Assembly (NCBI RefSeq): GCF_965638725.1
Contig: NC_134962.1
Location: forward strand, 131,501-195,500
Direction: 5' to 3'
Source of the DNA: Aptenodytes patagonicus
Taxonomy: Eukaryota > Chordata > Aves > Sphenisciformes > Spheniscidae
DNA: 64,000 nt
Position 1 is the first letter of the stretch. Each line of letters starts with the position of its first letter. Positions 11,801 to 23,702 of the stretch are shown one piece after another. Position numbers and translations under genes: made by a program. Under the pieces are notes generated by a model. That model was not told the origin of the DNA. It saw nothing but the letters and a program-made list of their open reading frames with translations, and ran no database searches.

Positions 11801-14800
11801 TGTGTCAAAAACCATGGTCTCTGCTCTCTTCAACATGCACTGAGCTCTCTCAAAGGAGCATTACTTGGCTGTGATTTGGCTAAAATTTTACTGTACCTCA
11901 GGGCTCAGTCCCTTGGTATAAGCACATGATGTTGTCTCTTGCAGGACCTTCCACGTTTGGAATGAATGCTGGATGGCTCGAGCGGACTTGCTACCAGAGT
12001 ACAGCGGGTGGCAGGCACTGGATGCCACCTGCCAGGAAAAAAGCAAAGGTAAGATATCAAAGACGGGCTTGGGGGCGGGGGGAGTGGAGCGGGGAGCAAA
12101 TAAAGCAGTTCAATATTCCTCTCTTCCCCAACTTCCAATGGAAGGATGCAAAAGGACAGGGACTCACCCTGTTGACATTAAGCACAAAATCATCATTCAT
12201 GTTTGGTTTGTGCAGCTTGCGTAGCTCTAATTGCTCTATCACAGCACTGCTCCCTAATGTCCTCCTCAACTAGATTCTTCACCACTCCCAGTATAGGTCT
12301 AAACTAGGTATGGGTCTAGTTGGTAAAGCATCTGAATCTTAACTGGGCCACATTTTCTCTTCAGGTCCATCCTTCTGTGGGCCAGCCCCTGTTCAAGCCA
12401 TCAAGGAAGGGGACACAGAAGTTGATTATGATGTCTGCTACTTCTTTGCTGCCATCAATGCCAAGTGCCAGGTCTGGATACAAAAAGCAGATGACACCCT
12501 CAAGCCAGCTCTCGGTGGCACAAAGTACACTGGCAACAACATCAGCACCAAGAGTGTGGGCAGTGAACGCTGTGAGGATATCACACACAACTACAAGTAT
12601 CCTGAAGGTACAGGGTAGGCAAGTGCCTGAGCACATTCCCTGCCAGTGTTACAAGTGAAGAGTAAAAGACTACAGAGCAGAGCCATACCAGAGCATTAGG
12701 GTCATCCACTTCTCACTACTTCTCTTTCCTGAATGGCACAAGAACACCTTACTCTTGCTGTCTACAGAACCAAAGCACATGTCATACCCCAGATGTCATC
12801 CTGCTTAATTACATTAACCAGCTCTCTAGAAGGCCAGGCCTTTCTTCACCAGGCACTCTCCTGTCTGGAAAACCTTCTTTCCTGATTTCTGTTACCTGTA
12901 CACTCTGTACATTCACCTCCCATTACCCCTGTAATATATATAGATATATTTCAGACTCCAGCTGTCTGAAAAGGACTGTTGTGCTCCCAGATATTGTCTA
13001 AATCCCTCCCTCAAAAAGTAGCTCCCCCTTCAGAATTGATTACTGGGTACTGTTTCCCTGACCCAACCTTATCGTCTCATCTTAGCCTGTGGTATGTTGT
13101 CTGCTTGGCTGCAGTCCATCACAAAAGAATATAGTACTGTGCCCTAGCTACAGCTACAGTTAAAGAGGCAACTGCCTCTTTTACTCTGACAGATGTTAGC
13201 ACCAAGGTGCTTTAAAAACTATGACAAATCTTTCCAAGTAGATGTATCTTTCAGGTACATCCAATGAATGTCCTGTCAGCTGAAATTCTCAAACTGCTCC
13301 AACCAGAAGCACAACAGGATATCTCTCTGTGCTCTTAGAAACAGTTATCTACAGTACTGCCAGGATAATTCAACACCACCCTTCTGCATTTACTGCTTCA
13401 CACTAGTAAACAGGAAAGAATACTAAAATATATGCTCCCTTTTTTGTGACAGGTTCTCTTCAGGAAAAAGAAGTACTTGACAAAGCCTACAGAAAGATAA
13501 AGAAACTTGAGACAACCAGTAGCAGGAGTGAAACACAGTCTAGCTCCATTCCTACTGCCCTTGAAGAGCCAGTTAACCTTTTCATCCACCTCCAGTCGAA
13601 GAGTTCTCTGCTACTGGGACAAGATATTCTGCTTTCCATTGCAGTGTTTAACCACAGTGGTAGAGAAAAGGCTACTCATCTGGTAGTGGGGGCCCAGTCT
13701 CTACACTACAATGGTGTGCCCATTACCCAACTTTGGAAGGAAGAGTTTCATTTTATCCTCAAAAGCAATGAAGGTAAGGACTCCACTGGGTGCATGGCTA
13801 GAAAAGTATATCTAGTCCTCTCACTTGGGGAAAAATGCACTTAGCCCTAAGTTTACAAAAGGTTGGCTGAATAGTTGATTGTAGGTGATTGAAATAAAAC
13901 ACTTTGGCGACATCACCTTAGAGATTTTGAATCTGCAAATCCAGCTGGGATCACTTAAGCTTTTAAATGCTGAGCTTTTAGTACAATGTCAGGCACTAAA
14001 CACTCCTAGGTGCCATGCAGGCTAAGACCAGACTGTACTCATCTGCATTGTCATCTGTATTTCACCACTCTGTATTCCAGCTAACAACCTGCAGGTCTTT
14101 GTGCCTTACTCACGGTACAGAAAAGAGTTGGGAGAGAACCATCTGCTTAGGCTGACTGCCATGCTGAGAGACGAGGACTCCTTCTACATATACTTTGCAC
14201 AGGAAGAGATCAGCATTTGTCATCCCCCCCTCACTATTGAGGTTAGATTGGTCTATTATTCTGTTACTGCAGTAGTGAGAAAACAGCTTTCATAGTCATA
14301 AGCAGCAAAAAAATTCTGCTGGATTGAGTGGCTCTTCTCATGCTGTGTTCTTTCACAGCACTGAGACATCAGTTTGGGAAAGGTAAGTTGTGCCACACTG
14401 TTGTATACAGTACTGCCACTTCTACCTTGTCTATGTGTGAGCGTAAGGAAATCCTGATGACTCCTAACTCACTCACCAGTCTGGAAATCAGAGGCTGCAG
14501 GAGGAAACTACAGCAGAAGACTAGTTGAGAAGAAAGTAAGCTGGACTTTGCCTCTTCTGGCAACTGGCAGCTCAGGCTGAGACCTCTGGCACCAAAAAAA
14601 TAATTTATCTCCCTTTAATCATAGAAGAATCTCTTTCCTTCTCTCAGTTTCAGCTCATTTCCTTTTTTCAACAGTTTCCAGAAAATGTGGTACAGTATCA
14701 GCCAAGCACAGCAAAGATCAGCCTCCTGAACCCTCTCACCGAACCCTTGGAGAAGTGTGTGATCATGGTTGCAGGGCGAGGGCTCATTTACAGACAAAGG

Positions 14801-15887
14801 AAGTACAAGTAAGTGCAAACTGATTGATCTAAGAATGGTAAATGGAAAAAGAGACACAATACAAGCTAGAGAAACCCTTGCACAGGAAAGGCTGTCCCCC
14901 AAAATAAGCGGGCACCAACATGGCAGGAAGAGACTGCTACAGCGTGAAAGCCCCAGGCATCCCGTCCTTTATTTACAGATAATACAGAAGATTTTCACAC
15001 TGAAAAGGAAAAAAGCCGGATAACAGAACTTTCAACAGATGTGTAATACATAAGTTGAAGCCAGTATGACATTTGTGCGAAAGCTTCAACCCCAAAGGCC
15101 TAGACAGCAGAAGGAAAGTCCTCTGTCAACAAAAAGGGTAACAAGAGAAGTACCACAAGACTTAGGCAGAAATACACATTAAATAAGACAACAGTTATAG
15201 GTCACTGAAATGAGCTATGAAATTTAGAAATTATTTGCTGTTGAGAAATCAATTGCTTTTTAGCTAGCCACTTGAACATCCATAAGTGGGGTAAAACTAT
15301 ACTGTTTGTGACGTATCTTTCCACCCATTACCCACTGTCAGCAATAAAGACAGTCCCTGTGTACAATTTCAACAGTGTCTTTCCCTTCCCTACTAAAGAA
15401 CCAGGCAAACCTGGCTTAGCCAAGAGTTATCCAAAAAAGCATGCTTTTCTTCACATGAAAAAAAAATCCAACCCATTTCTCTCAAGAAGCTGCATTAGGA
15501 CAAAGTAACCTTAGATGCCTCCATGGGGAGTTCAACCCTCCTGTCACATATCCCTCCCAAACTACTGTCAGATCACAATTCCATTGTGGTAGTTTAGATA
15601 ACTGCTAGCTGCCTTCTATTTTTTTTTCTTTCCTTTTTTTGGCACCACACTCCTGTCTAGCAAATGCACCTCCTGGGCCCTTGGAACTAGAAATACAAAG
15701 AGGTATGCTTCCTGTATAATCCCTCTTGCCTTTCAGGCTGGGCTCTGTGCAACCTAAAAGCATTCAACAGCTGCAAATCCCATTCACCCCCACCCAAGCA
15801 GGGCCCAGAAGACTCACTGCACATCTTACCTGCCTTCAACTCCAGAACCTGAAGAGCTACAAAACTATCGACATTGCAGCTGCCTGA
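5845..15887 (+). CDS. EPB42: Erythrocyte membrane protein band 4.2, with intact transglutaminase triad
   Basis: Band 4.2 is a transglutaminase-fold protein that ties band 3 and ankyrin to the red-cell skeleton. CDS exons: 5845-5854, 7790-7975, 8677-8907, 9512-9630, 10348-10470, 10874-11051, 11434-11572, 11945-12048, 12365-12607, 13453-13773, 14081-14241, 14675-14808, 15737-15887. They total 2100 nt, 699 residues (human short form 691). The first coding exon holds only MGQ plus one base, as in human, and gives MGQGLS, a good N-myristoylation signal. Regions: N-terminal beta-sandwich (about 1-140), catalytic core (about 145-460), two C-terminal barrels. Diagnostic matches to human EPB42 are [31 protein letters not shown] and [10 protein letters not shown]. 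The active site reads YGQC (Cys273), WTFH (His332) and WQALD (Asp355), with the oxyanion Trp250. Human band 4.2 has Ala, Gln and His at the three triad positions. Three of four Ca-site ligands also remain (Asn395, Glu444, Glu449; Lys397 replaces the usual Asp). Tail-to-tail with CCNDBP1, as on human 15q15, so orthology is well supported; whether it is active is untested. Confidence 0.95.
5855..7789 (+). other. EPB42 intron 1
   Basis: Long first intron. It has a G-rich run near 6162-6190. Overlapping antisense open frames at 6878-7449 show no recognisable protein and no splice context. Reading through the exon 1 donor stays open for about 38 codons, but the next GT (5959) has the wrong phase for exon 2, so I do not propose the longer N-terminus known from a human isoform. 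Confidence 0.7.
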
Positions 15888-15981
15888 TGCCCAACTTAGA
15901 ACAGGTCTTGCTGTCCTGTTTAGAAAAGAGTGATAGTGATCTGTGCCCTGAACTTAGGCAAGCATAGATGTTAACAGTTTA

Positions 15982-15987
15982 ATTAAA
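15982..15987 (+). terminator. EPB42 poly(A) signal (ATTAAA)
   Basis: ATTAAA lies 95 bases after the EPB42 stop and is the nearest good signal. The roughly 500 bases from here to the CCNDBP1 poly(A) signal on the other strand hold no gene I can see and form a convergent 3'-end gap. Confidence 0.65.
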
Positions 15988-16496
15988 GTTATATTTAAAA
16001 CCATGTCTGACTTTGATTATTTGTACAAACTCAACTCTCTCCCATCTGCCACTATGCCCACTCTCCAGTTTTGTAAGTTGAACCTTACTGTGACAAAGAT
16101 GGGCTAAATGCTCAAGCAGATGCTGCATTTCTCACCATGCATATGTGCTGAACCCACCACTGCTTAGTCATTTTTCCCTACCCGTGGCAAAAAAAGGATA
16201 TCCTAGAACTTTAAAGTGATGATAGATGTAGCATTTCTCTAGAGATATACTCTTATCCCCCTACAGATCCTTGATGTTGGTAAAGTAGTAAATAACATTT
16301 TCTACTGCTTTCTGAGGAAATAGAGAAGAGAAAGATACTTCACTCTTCCCTAAGGCTAGACAGGAAATAGCAGCAGTGCTGCATATTTTTTAATGGTTCA
16401 TTGGGCTGCCTGCAAAAGAAGCAAGACCCTTTCCTTCTGTATATATCCTCTGCCACCTGAAAACAGATAAAGCCACTCATGCAAATCTAGCAATAT

Positions 16497-16502
16497 TTTA
16501 TT
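16497..16502 (-). terminator. CCNDBP1 poly(A) signal (AATAAA)
   Basis: TTTATT on the plus strand is AATAAA on the minus strand, about 275 bases past the CCNDBP1 stop. No closer AATAAA was seen. Confidence 0.7.
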
Positions 16503-16775
16503 GTTCTTTGAACCCCATAGTAGTTGTAATGTCTGAAGAATGGGGCACATTCACAGCATTAAGATGCAGCACTGTACCATCCCAGGAATCCAAGCAAAAC
16601 GACACCTTCTGCAATGGCAAAGAGCAACTTCCTGGGAAAGTTTTACCAAGTGGCAGTAAAGTTCTCTCCTAAGAACATCGTTCTCATCATTCTCCCACTA
16701 GCTGGAGAACAGCGAGATTCACTGGAAAAGCATATGCCAGAGCCAGTGGCAGCAACATATGTAGACATGGAAGAG

Positions 16776-19700
16776 CTAAAGTTGACCCTGTGTGAAGTTC
16801 TTGATTTTGTTCATGTTGTGATCTACTGCACCAGATAGAAACTGCACCCAGCCTTCCTCTGATGGTGGACATACATGGCTTGTCCTGCAAAAGTGGAGGA
16901 AATTCATTAGGAAAGCCTCCTGGGTGTCTTACACCTATGCATCCAGACAACACGTGTATTGTGAAGTGCTGAATTACCACAGCATTAAAACAGGACTGCT
17001 ATAGCTCCAGAGTGCTTTGAGCAAGGAATAACCCACATCCAAGTCTCTAGTCCCAAACCTTAACACATATATGTGTCTTCAGTGGGAACCACTTTCATAC
17101 CTACCATCCTTTTCTTACTCCCATCCCTTTGTGGCTGGATATCATAATTATTCCAAAATGCCAGCATTTACTGTCTAGAAATGAGTTCATCTTTGACAGG
17201 AGGCAGAAAGATATCAACCTTCTTAGCAGGGAACACACACTTCTAAAACTGTAACTCATACTCACTTTGTAATCTCTAAGACCTTCTTTAATACCGAGGC
17301 CAACTTAGCAGCCTAGAAAGAAACAAAAAGGAAATAAAGTAAGCCAAACACAGAAAAAAAGGGGCTCAGCAGTACTGGAAAAGAAAGGGGGGTGCAGGAA
17401 TGCCCAACACAGCCAAGAATGAGTAAAACTGCCACAGATCCTGATGCAGAAGGTATCTTATCTATCACTGTCATGCTGGGAGTGTCTCCCAACCTACTGC
17501 TGGCTGGGACAGGTGAAAATAAAGACAGGCTGTTTATTAAAGCATACATTAAAATGCTTTCTTCTTTAAAAAGGTAAGCCTATTAGAAATTGTAACATAT
17601 TAAGGCATGAAGTTACAAGTGACTGACTGTAATGCAATTTGATATAAAGCAATACTGTCTTTTTTATGCCAAAAAAATCAAGCCACTGGCCAAAGGCATG
17701 AAACCAGATTTAAGAATAAAAAAATCTCAGATATGGGAAGATACGTACTTAATTTATGATGCAAGGGACCCCTGGAAGTCATATAGTACAACCTCCTGCT
17801 CAAAGCAAGGCCTACCTCAAAGTTCAGTCAGGTTGCTCAGAGCCTTGCCCAGTCAAGTTTTGAATATTGCCAAAGATGGAGATTCCACTGCTTCTCTGAC
17901 CAGCTTGTTTCAGTAGCTTAACCACACTCACTGTGAGAATTTTTAATTTATATTTTTAATTTAGATAACTTTATTTGAGCAAGTCTACATTACCCAAGTA
18001 AAAAAGTAGACATGCAATACATCGGCAGCCTTAGGCCTCACTTTTCTGAGGTACTGTCATTGGACGTCTCTATGGATTATGGTTCAGAGCCAAAGCTCAA
18101 GTGGCCATGCTCTTCCCTGAAGAAGTAAAGATGAGGAATGCATTTCCACGTGAAGGAAGCGAAGTGTGCAAGAACCAAAGGGGACTCTTCATCCCTAAGA
18201 ACTTGTTACTGAGACAGTCACTAACACCCACCTCTCCCTGACAGTCAGCTAATCCCTCCAATTCCATTTCTTCCCCTTCTCTACGGCCAAGTGAGTAGAC
18301 CTGCATGCAGGCTGCAGATACTTACATTGAGTCGCACAGCCAACTGGTTCATAGGTGGATACATGCTCAGTGCCAGCTCATCAACACTAGAATAGAAGAG
18401 AGGGGAGCAATGGAAGAAAGGTCCTGATAGCACAACTCGTGGATCCTGGTCAAAGCCTACACTCACCCTGAATGTAAGTCAGGAACAGCAGTGCATGACA
18501 AGGAGACAACATCAGTCATACCCATGGGATGCTTCTCACTGCCTTCTCAGACATCTGTGTGCCACTCTCACCTTACAGTGAGACATGGCCACAGCTCCAC
18601 CCCAAGCTGCAACGTATGTTCCTCTCCTAACTTGCACAACTCTCAACAGCATATGCCATCATAGTCCTCCCACCACACCTACTTCCACCACCTGCTCACA
18701 GCTTCAATATCATAAAAGTTTTCCTAATCCATTCTCTAGACCTCAAGAAAGACAGGGACTGCTCTGGAGCAAAAAGTGGCATGGGGACAGACCTGCTTAC
18801 CTTGGACTGATCTCATTAGCAATGTCTGCAAGATCATCCAGCTGAGCGATCTGCTCTGGAGAATCAGCTTTGCCATAAGCCTTCACTACACCCAAGACCT
18901 TCTTCAGGCAAGCTTTAGAGGCCTTCATTAATCCCATGCAGGAGCTAAGCAGCTTCCGGTCAGCTTCTGACCAATATGTATCTCTGTTGCCTCGAAAGCC
19001 CAGCTCTTCATCTTCCATGATGTCACTGTAGGGATCTTGCCCTTCCACCAGAGCCTGAGAATACAGATGCACTGAAAACCCAGAGCCTAACATCAATTCC
19101 AGCAACACCCAGAAGGAAAGGAAAAACATTATCTAGAAATCATACAAATAATTTATGGAGCAATCTCTCTCCAACCAGCATCTCAGTTGCCAGATTCTGT
19201 TAATCCTAGCAGGACTGGATTAAGAAAAACTAATCCCCCACTCCAATTCAACAGAGCAAACAGCAAGAACCTGGCAAATAGTGCCATTCTTACATCAACC
19301 TAAACCACCCCACCGCCCCACCCCACTCCCCCTGCAATTCAGGACATCGCTTTATGGAAACCTTATGTAAAGTAAACCAGGCTTGAGTTTAAAAACTCAT
19401 TAAGATCCAGGCATAATACAATAATCTAGGTCATATCAGAACAAATTTAAATCAAAGCCTGTATATAAAACAATCCCTGTGTTCCATCACTGAACCATCA
19501 CTGCAATCCATCACTGCAGGTTCTTCAAAGGCTTAGGGGCTTCCTTACATGTTCCATCTCCTCCAGAGCATCCTTGACCACACCTAGACATGCAGCCAGA
19601 GCTGACGCAACTGCTGTCTGGTTATCTGCAAAAGCAAAAGGATGAAAACCGTGGCACTGCACTGATTCAAATCAGCTTGCAACAACGTTCATCTAGGTTT

Positions 19701-22700
19701 GCAATCATTAGATCTTGAGATTATAGGATCAAACTTTTTGCAGAGTTCAGAGCTGCATTGTTGCTATGCAAAGAATCTGGCCTGGCTTCCAAGCTTATAC
19801 ATTTCAAAACAGTCGGGTTTTGCAGAACGAGTGAGCCTTCATTGTACTAACTAGAATGCCCCTTGCAAGGGCTATTGATGTTCCAAGACAACACATCCTA
19901 GTTCTGTTGTTCTGCATACACAGTACTCACCTCGTGGCAGGTTGGACACTTGCTCACATGCCTCCCACACACCACCAGTTGATATAAGCTGTTCCTGAGA
20001 CAAGCTGAAACAAAACAAAGCCCCCCCAAGTTAGACTCAATAACACCACTCTGCTAGACTGTGTTTTTATTTTCTGCACCAAAGATGATGCACACTAGCA
20101 GAAGCTCTGCTGGAAAGATGTCATCAACCAGCTTGTCACTAGTATCTCATGTCTGTGTAAAGCAAGAAGTGCTGGCTCCTACTGAGTTTAATGATCTGTT
20201 GGAACAAGAAGCAGGAGCCTCTTTAAAAGGCCTCTCAAGGTGCTTACGCATATTATTTATCTTTCAGAATCTATGCAAATCAGATGTCTGTATTAGGGGT
20301 TGCTGACCTCTGCCTAAGGGCAGTGGCATGTAATCCGTGAAGACAGGAAGTGGTCCATAGCAGTCCAATAACTAGCTTTATGAAGTTGCGCAATCATTGC
20401 ATGTGACTGTTCACTCCAAGGGCAAAAACAGCCAAACAGTGCAAATGCTATCCAGCACCTTCATGGGAATCCTCCTCCCAGCATCTTTCCTTGCCACAGA
20501 CAGGATGAAAATCTATTCTCCATGTAGGCAAACGTACCTGACTCAGTCACTAGGACAAGAGGGTACTGTCAGGGCCTTGAGTGTATCCCACCCTCCTAGG
20601 AGTTTAGTTGGCTTAGTTGAAGAGTTTAGTTGGCTAAGTACAAGGTCAGCTCCTTTGCTGATAGGAGGTATTGTGAAGAAAGCTAGAAGCAAGGGCCAGC
20701 CCTTCCTTACCCTAGGAGATGCTTTTACCCTGAGGTTCTTTCACTGGGCCCTGTTTGTGCTACATCACGGCTGTGTAGCAGTTATGTCTGCACCCAGTCT
20801 CATACCCCCTTGATTCGGACCTGGATCCTGACCCACTGATTTGACCTACTTGCCTTGATCTGAGATCCAACTCATTGTAACGGACATGCTGGGCAATCTC
20901 TGGAAGGTGTCTGATGCTGGTTACTCTCTCTGGACCTGACTCTGATCCTGACTTGCTGGCCTGACTTTCCAGCTTGACCTCATCGCTACAGGCGATGATC
21001 TGGACTCTCAGCTGAACCTCACTACCCTCACCAGCACTGCTCTGCTCACTCAGGTACTGGGGGACAGGGCCTTTGCTGATGAGGCCACTGCCTCTTCCTG
21101 CCTCATAACAATGCTCTGCTTCTGCCTCCTCCCTTCCCTTAGGAAGCAGTCTGCACTTGCTGCTTCCTAACAAGTATACTTGGAAATTTTTCTTCCTTTT
21201 TTTCTGGAAAATTACTACCTCTCCAATGGAGCACTGAGAATTGTTTCTGTGAGTTGGATCATTCCTTCCACTACTTCAGTGGTAGCATCTCGTACCATCT
21301 TCCGAAGAGTAGTACCTGGTTGAGATTGAGAAAGAGCAAGAAAGTTGCCACAAAGTCAGCACCGACAGAAAGCAACTGCCAAAGATTAACATACAGACTG
21401 CTCTGTTTGTGTGGATATACACTGTATAAATTAAGTTACAGGTATTTTGAAGGAAGCAACATGTTTCCCAGTTCCAAAAGGACTTCGGACAAGGATCTCA
21501 ACACTTTATAAATACGAATACTCAATCAACTATACAACTTCCTACATTATCACTCTTTCACAGATGGAAATCTGCAGGAATAGACAGACAAGTGGTTCAC
21601 TCATAAACGTGTTGCGAGTCTACAGAATAGCTGATAATGGGACTACCTGCTCATGATAACTTGCTTTCCTGCAGATGCCAGATCTCATATTAGGCTCTGA
21701 AATACTGTGTTTCTTTATATAGTGGTGAAAGAACCACCACCCTATATAGTGGTGACTGCCCTACTGTCACTATCTCACCTTGGCCCTTAGGGAGCCAGTA
21801 GTACACTGTGGCAACCGCAAGGATGGCATTTTGGACATCTTCACTCAGCTTCAGGCAATCCTGAAAATGGATAGGCAAAAGGATCAACCGTGAGTAGTGC
21901 ATAGCTGCACCGCATTTAGAAAGTCTCACAAGCAATCACTTACATTCAGATTGCCTTGAAAAAAAGGGAAGCATAGTAATGGCCATCTTGCTTGAGAAAC
22001 AAATACAGCACAACCAGAAAATACAGTAAGCAAGCTGTATACATCATAAGCCGCCTCATGATGTGGCAACAAAACATGCCCTGGTGTGGTGATCATGCAT
22101 CAGAGAGGAAGAAGTGGCTTAGATCACTATTCTGAACTGAAGGTCTTTTTTTTTCTCCTCCAAACACAGGTGTGATAAACTTCTCTCAATTAACAGCAAA
22201 AATATTGCGTATTCTTTGTTAGATCTAAGGTCTGTATTGCCCAAAATCCTGTCTCTATCAGCAACCAGCTGTAGATGTTAAAGAAAAGAATGTAAGAATA
22301 CTTCTCTTTGGTATGTCTCCCTAACTTACAGAAATTAGTTCTTTGGGCAATTCTTGAATTGGATCAATACACTACAATGCATAGCCCATACTGACATCCC
22401 TTGTTTGTGCTGAACCAAATGACTTTGTTTTAGTCAAGTGAACCAAGAGATACCTGAAACTTGTCACACACACTGCAATTTCACAGTCTGTGGGGGCTTT
22501 CACTCACCTCTGCAGAAGTCAGTGGAGGCCTTGAGAATGCCAGACTCAGCTTTGTAGCTTCCTGTGACGTTACTTTGAATGTCTGACCTAGAAAGGATTC
22601 AATGGAAGCAAAACAATGGAAAGTAACTCGGGTAACAGATAAAAGAACAAAGCAGCTAGATGAGCAACATCTCTGATGCTGCTTTGCCCTACTGCCTGAT

Positions 22701-23433
22701 TACCTTTTCTTCCTTTCAGGCAATACAAAGACATAAACTTAATCCCACTACAGAAGAAGAAAAATTCCATGGTGTATTTGTGCCCTGCATGTTGCATGTG
22801 TCCTACGTCTGCTTTTCTTCCGTTTTTTTTACGTAGCTGGTAGTGATAGCCACAACCACATTTTGTGTCCTGGTCCATGACACCTTCACCAGGATCTGCT
22901 GGGAGGTTTTAACAGAGACTGAAAACCTTAAAAATCGAGTTGTGACAACTGTTCGATACTGGCTGAGGCTTTGCCAATGCCAGCACCCTGGAGTGGAGGG
23001 CAAGTGCAGAAGCCCTGGCTGGAGGCCTGCCGGGGATCTCGCTTGCAAGTCGGAACCCTGCCACGCACCGGTACCGCAGATACCCGCCTACGCCGCAGCC
23101 CAAAGCGTCCGCCCTGGCCCGCCTCGCGGCCCGGTCCTGACCCAGCCCAGCACCTACAGTGCGGCCCAGCGCCAGTCGACTCCGCACGCGGCCCGCCGCC
23201 AGCCCGCTCCCCCACCCGTACCTAGCGCGTCCCAGAAGCGCGGCAGGTCGAACGGCTCGCGGCCCTCGCCCGGTTCGCCCTCTGTAAAGGCAGAGAGAGG
23301 CCTCAGCCAGCGGAGAGTCGCCTCGGCCCGGCCCGGCCCCCGCCCCCGCCCGGCCCCGGCCCCCACCTCGGACCCGTGCCAGCACCGCACGCAGCGCGCC
23401 CCGCAGGTCCCGCAGCGGCTCCCGCGCCTCCAT
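16776..23433 (-). CDS. CCNDBP1: Cyclin-D1-binding protein 1 (GCIP/DIP1/HHM)
   Basis: A helix-loop-helix protein without a basic region that binds cyclin D1 and GRAP2 and dampens cell-cycle and HLH-factor activity. CDS exons in transcription order: 23433-23367, 23281-23222, 22587-22508, 21860-21779, 21315-21219, 20004-19931, 19625-19549, 19054-18801, 18386-18326, 17312-17266, 16884-16776. They total 1008 nt, 335 residues (human 360). Matches to human: VYYWLPKGQG, TLRKMVRDAT, DPYSDI, KASKACLKK, AQLDDLADIANEISP, ALSMYPPM and KLASVLKKVLEITK. The N-terminus is shorter than human; the ATG at 23433 gives MEAREPLRDL, aligning with the human SPLEQLRHL region. An upstream frame extension exists only from a GTG, so I rejected it. 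The gene follows ZNFX1 on the same strand at under 200 bases and ends tail-to-tail with EPB42. Confidence 0.95.
17757..17945 (-). mobile_element. Old CR1 3' fragment
   Basis: Reverse-oriented CR1: 'caacctcctgctcaaagca', 'gagccttgcccagtcaag', 'gccaaagatggagattccac'. It is far more diverged than the CR1 copies at 4.0 and 39.4 kb and sits in a CCNDBP1 intron. Confidence 0.75.
20005..21218 (-). other. CCNDBP1 intron 5 with degenerate CTGA-rich run
   Basis: About 20810-21040 repeats loose 'gacctg/atcctgac' words on the plus strand, which leaves a 137-codon open minus frame (20760-21173). The translation is low in complexity (SGSGSRSES, SKSGSESGPE) and matches nothing I know. I read it as a degenerate simple repeat, not a gene. 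Confidence 0.5.
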
Positions 23434-23612
23434 GGCTGCGGGAACTGCCAGCTGCGCGTACCGCTCCGTCACCACCGCCCATCGACAGACTGCGCGTCAC
23501 ATCCGCTTCCGGGTAACGGCAGAAACGACGCTGTCCCGCCTCTTCCGGCAAGCCCACCCTGTCCCGAGCCCCGCCCCGACAGACGAGACGGCCGCAGGAC
23601 GCAGCGATACGC
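23434..23612 (-). promoter_or_regulatory. Compact CCNDBP1 promoter within a CpG island
   Basis: GC-rich DNA from about 23.0 to 23.6 kb covers CCNDBP1 exons 1-2 and this upstream strip. Two ETS-like CTTCCGG words lie near 23505 and 23540, and there is no TATA box. The whole promoter must fit between the CCNDBP1 ATG and the 3' end of ZNFX1. Confidence 0.55.
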
Positions 23613-23618
23613 TTTATT
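23613..23618 (-). terminator. ZNFX1 poly(A) signal (AATAAA)
   Basis: TTTATT on the plus strand, 85 bases after the ZNFX1 stop. Cleavage 10-30 bases downstream would fall near 23590, about 160 bases from the CCNDBP1 ATG. Confidence 0.75.
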
Positions 23619-23702
23619 AGCTACAGGGGTGGCAGCGAGTTCCCGAGGAGCCGATACGGCGTCCCCGGGGTGCGGGGGATAAGAAACGGGCCAGACACCC
23701 CA

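Noticed and set aside
20760-21173. 137-codon minus-strand frame
   Set aside because: Composed of degenerate CTGA-rich repeats inside a CCNDBP1 intron; low-complexity protein.
23434-23475. N-terminal extension of CCNDBP1 (VTERYAQLAVPAA)
   Set aside because: It begins at a GTG with no in-frame ATG, and human CCNDBP1 shows no matching extension.
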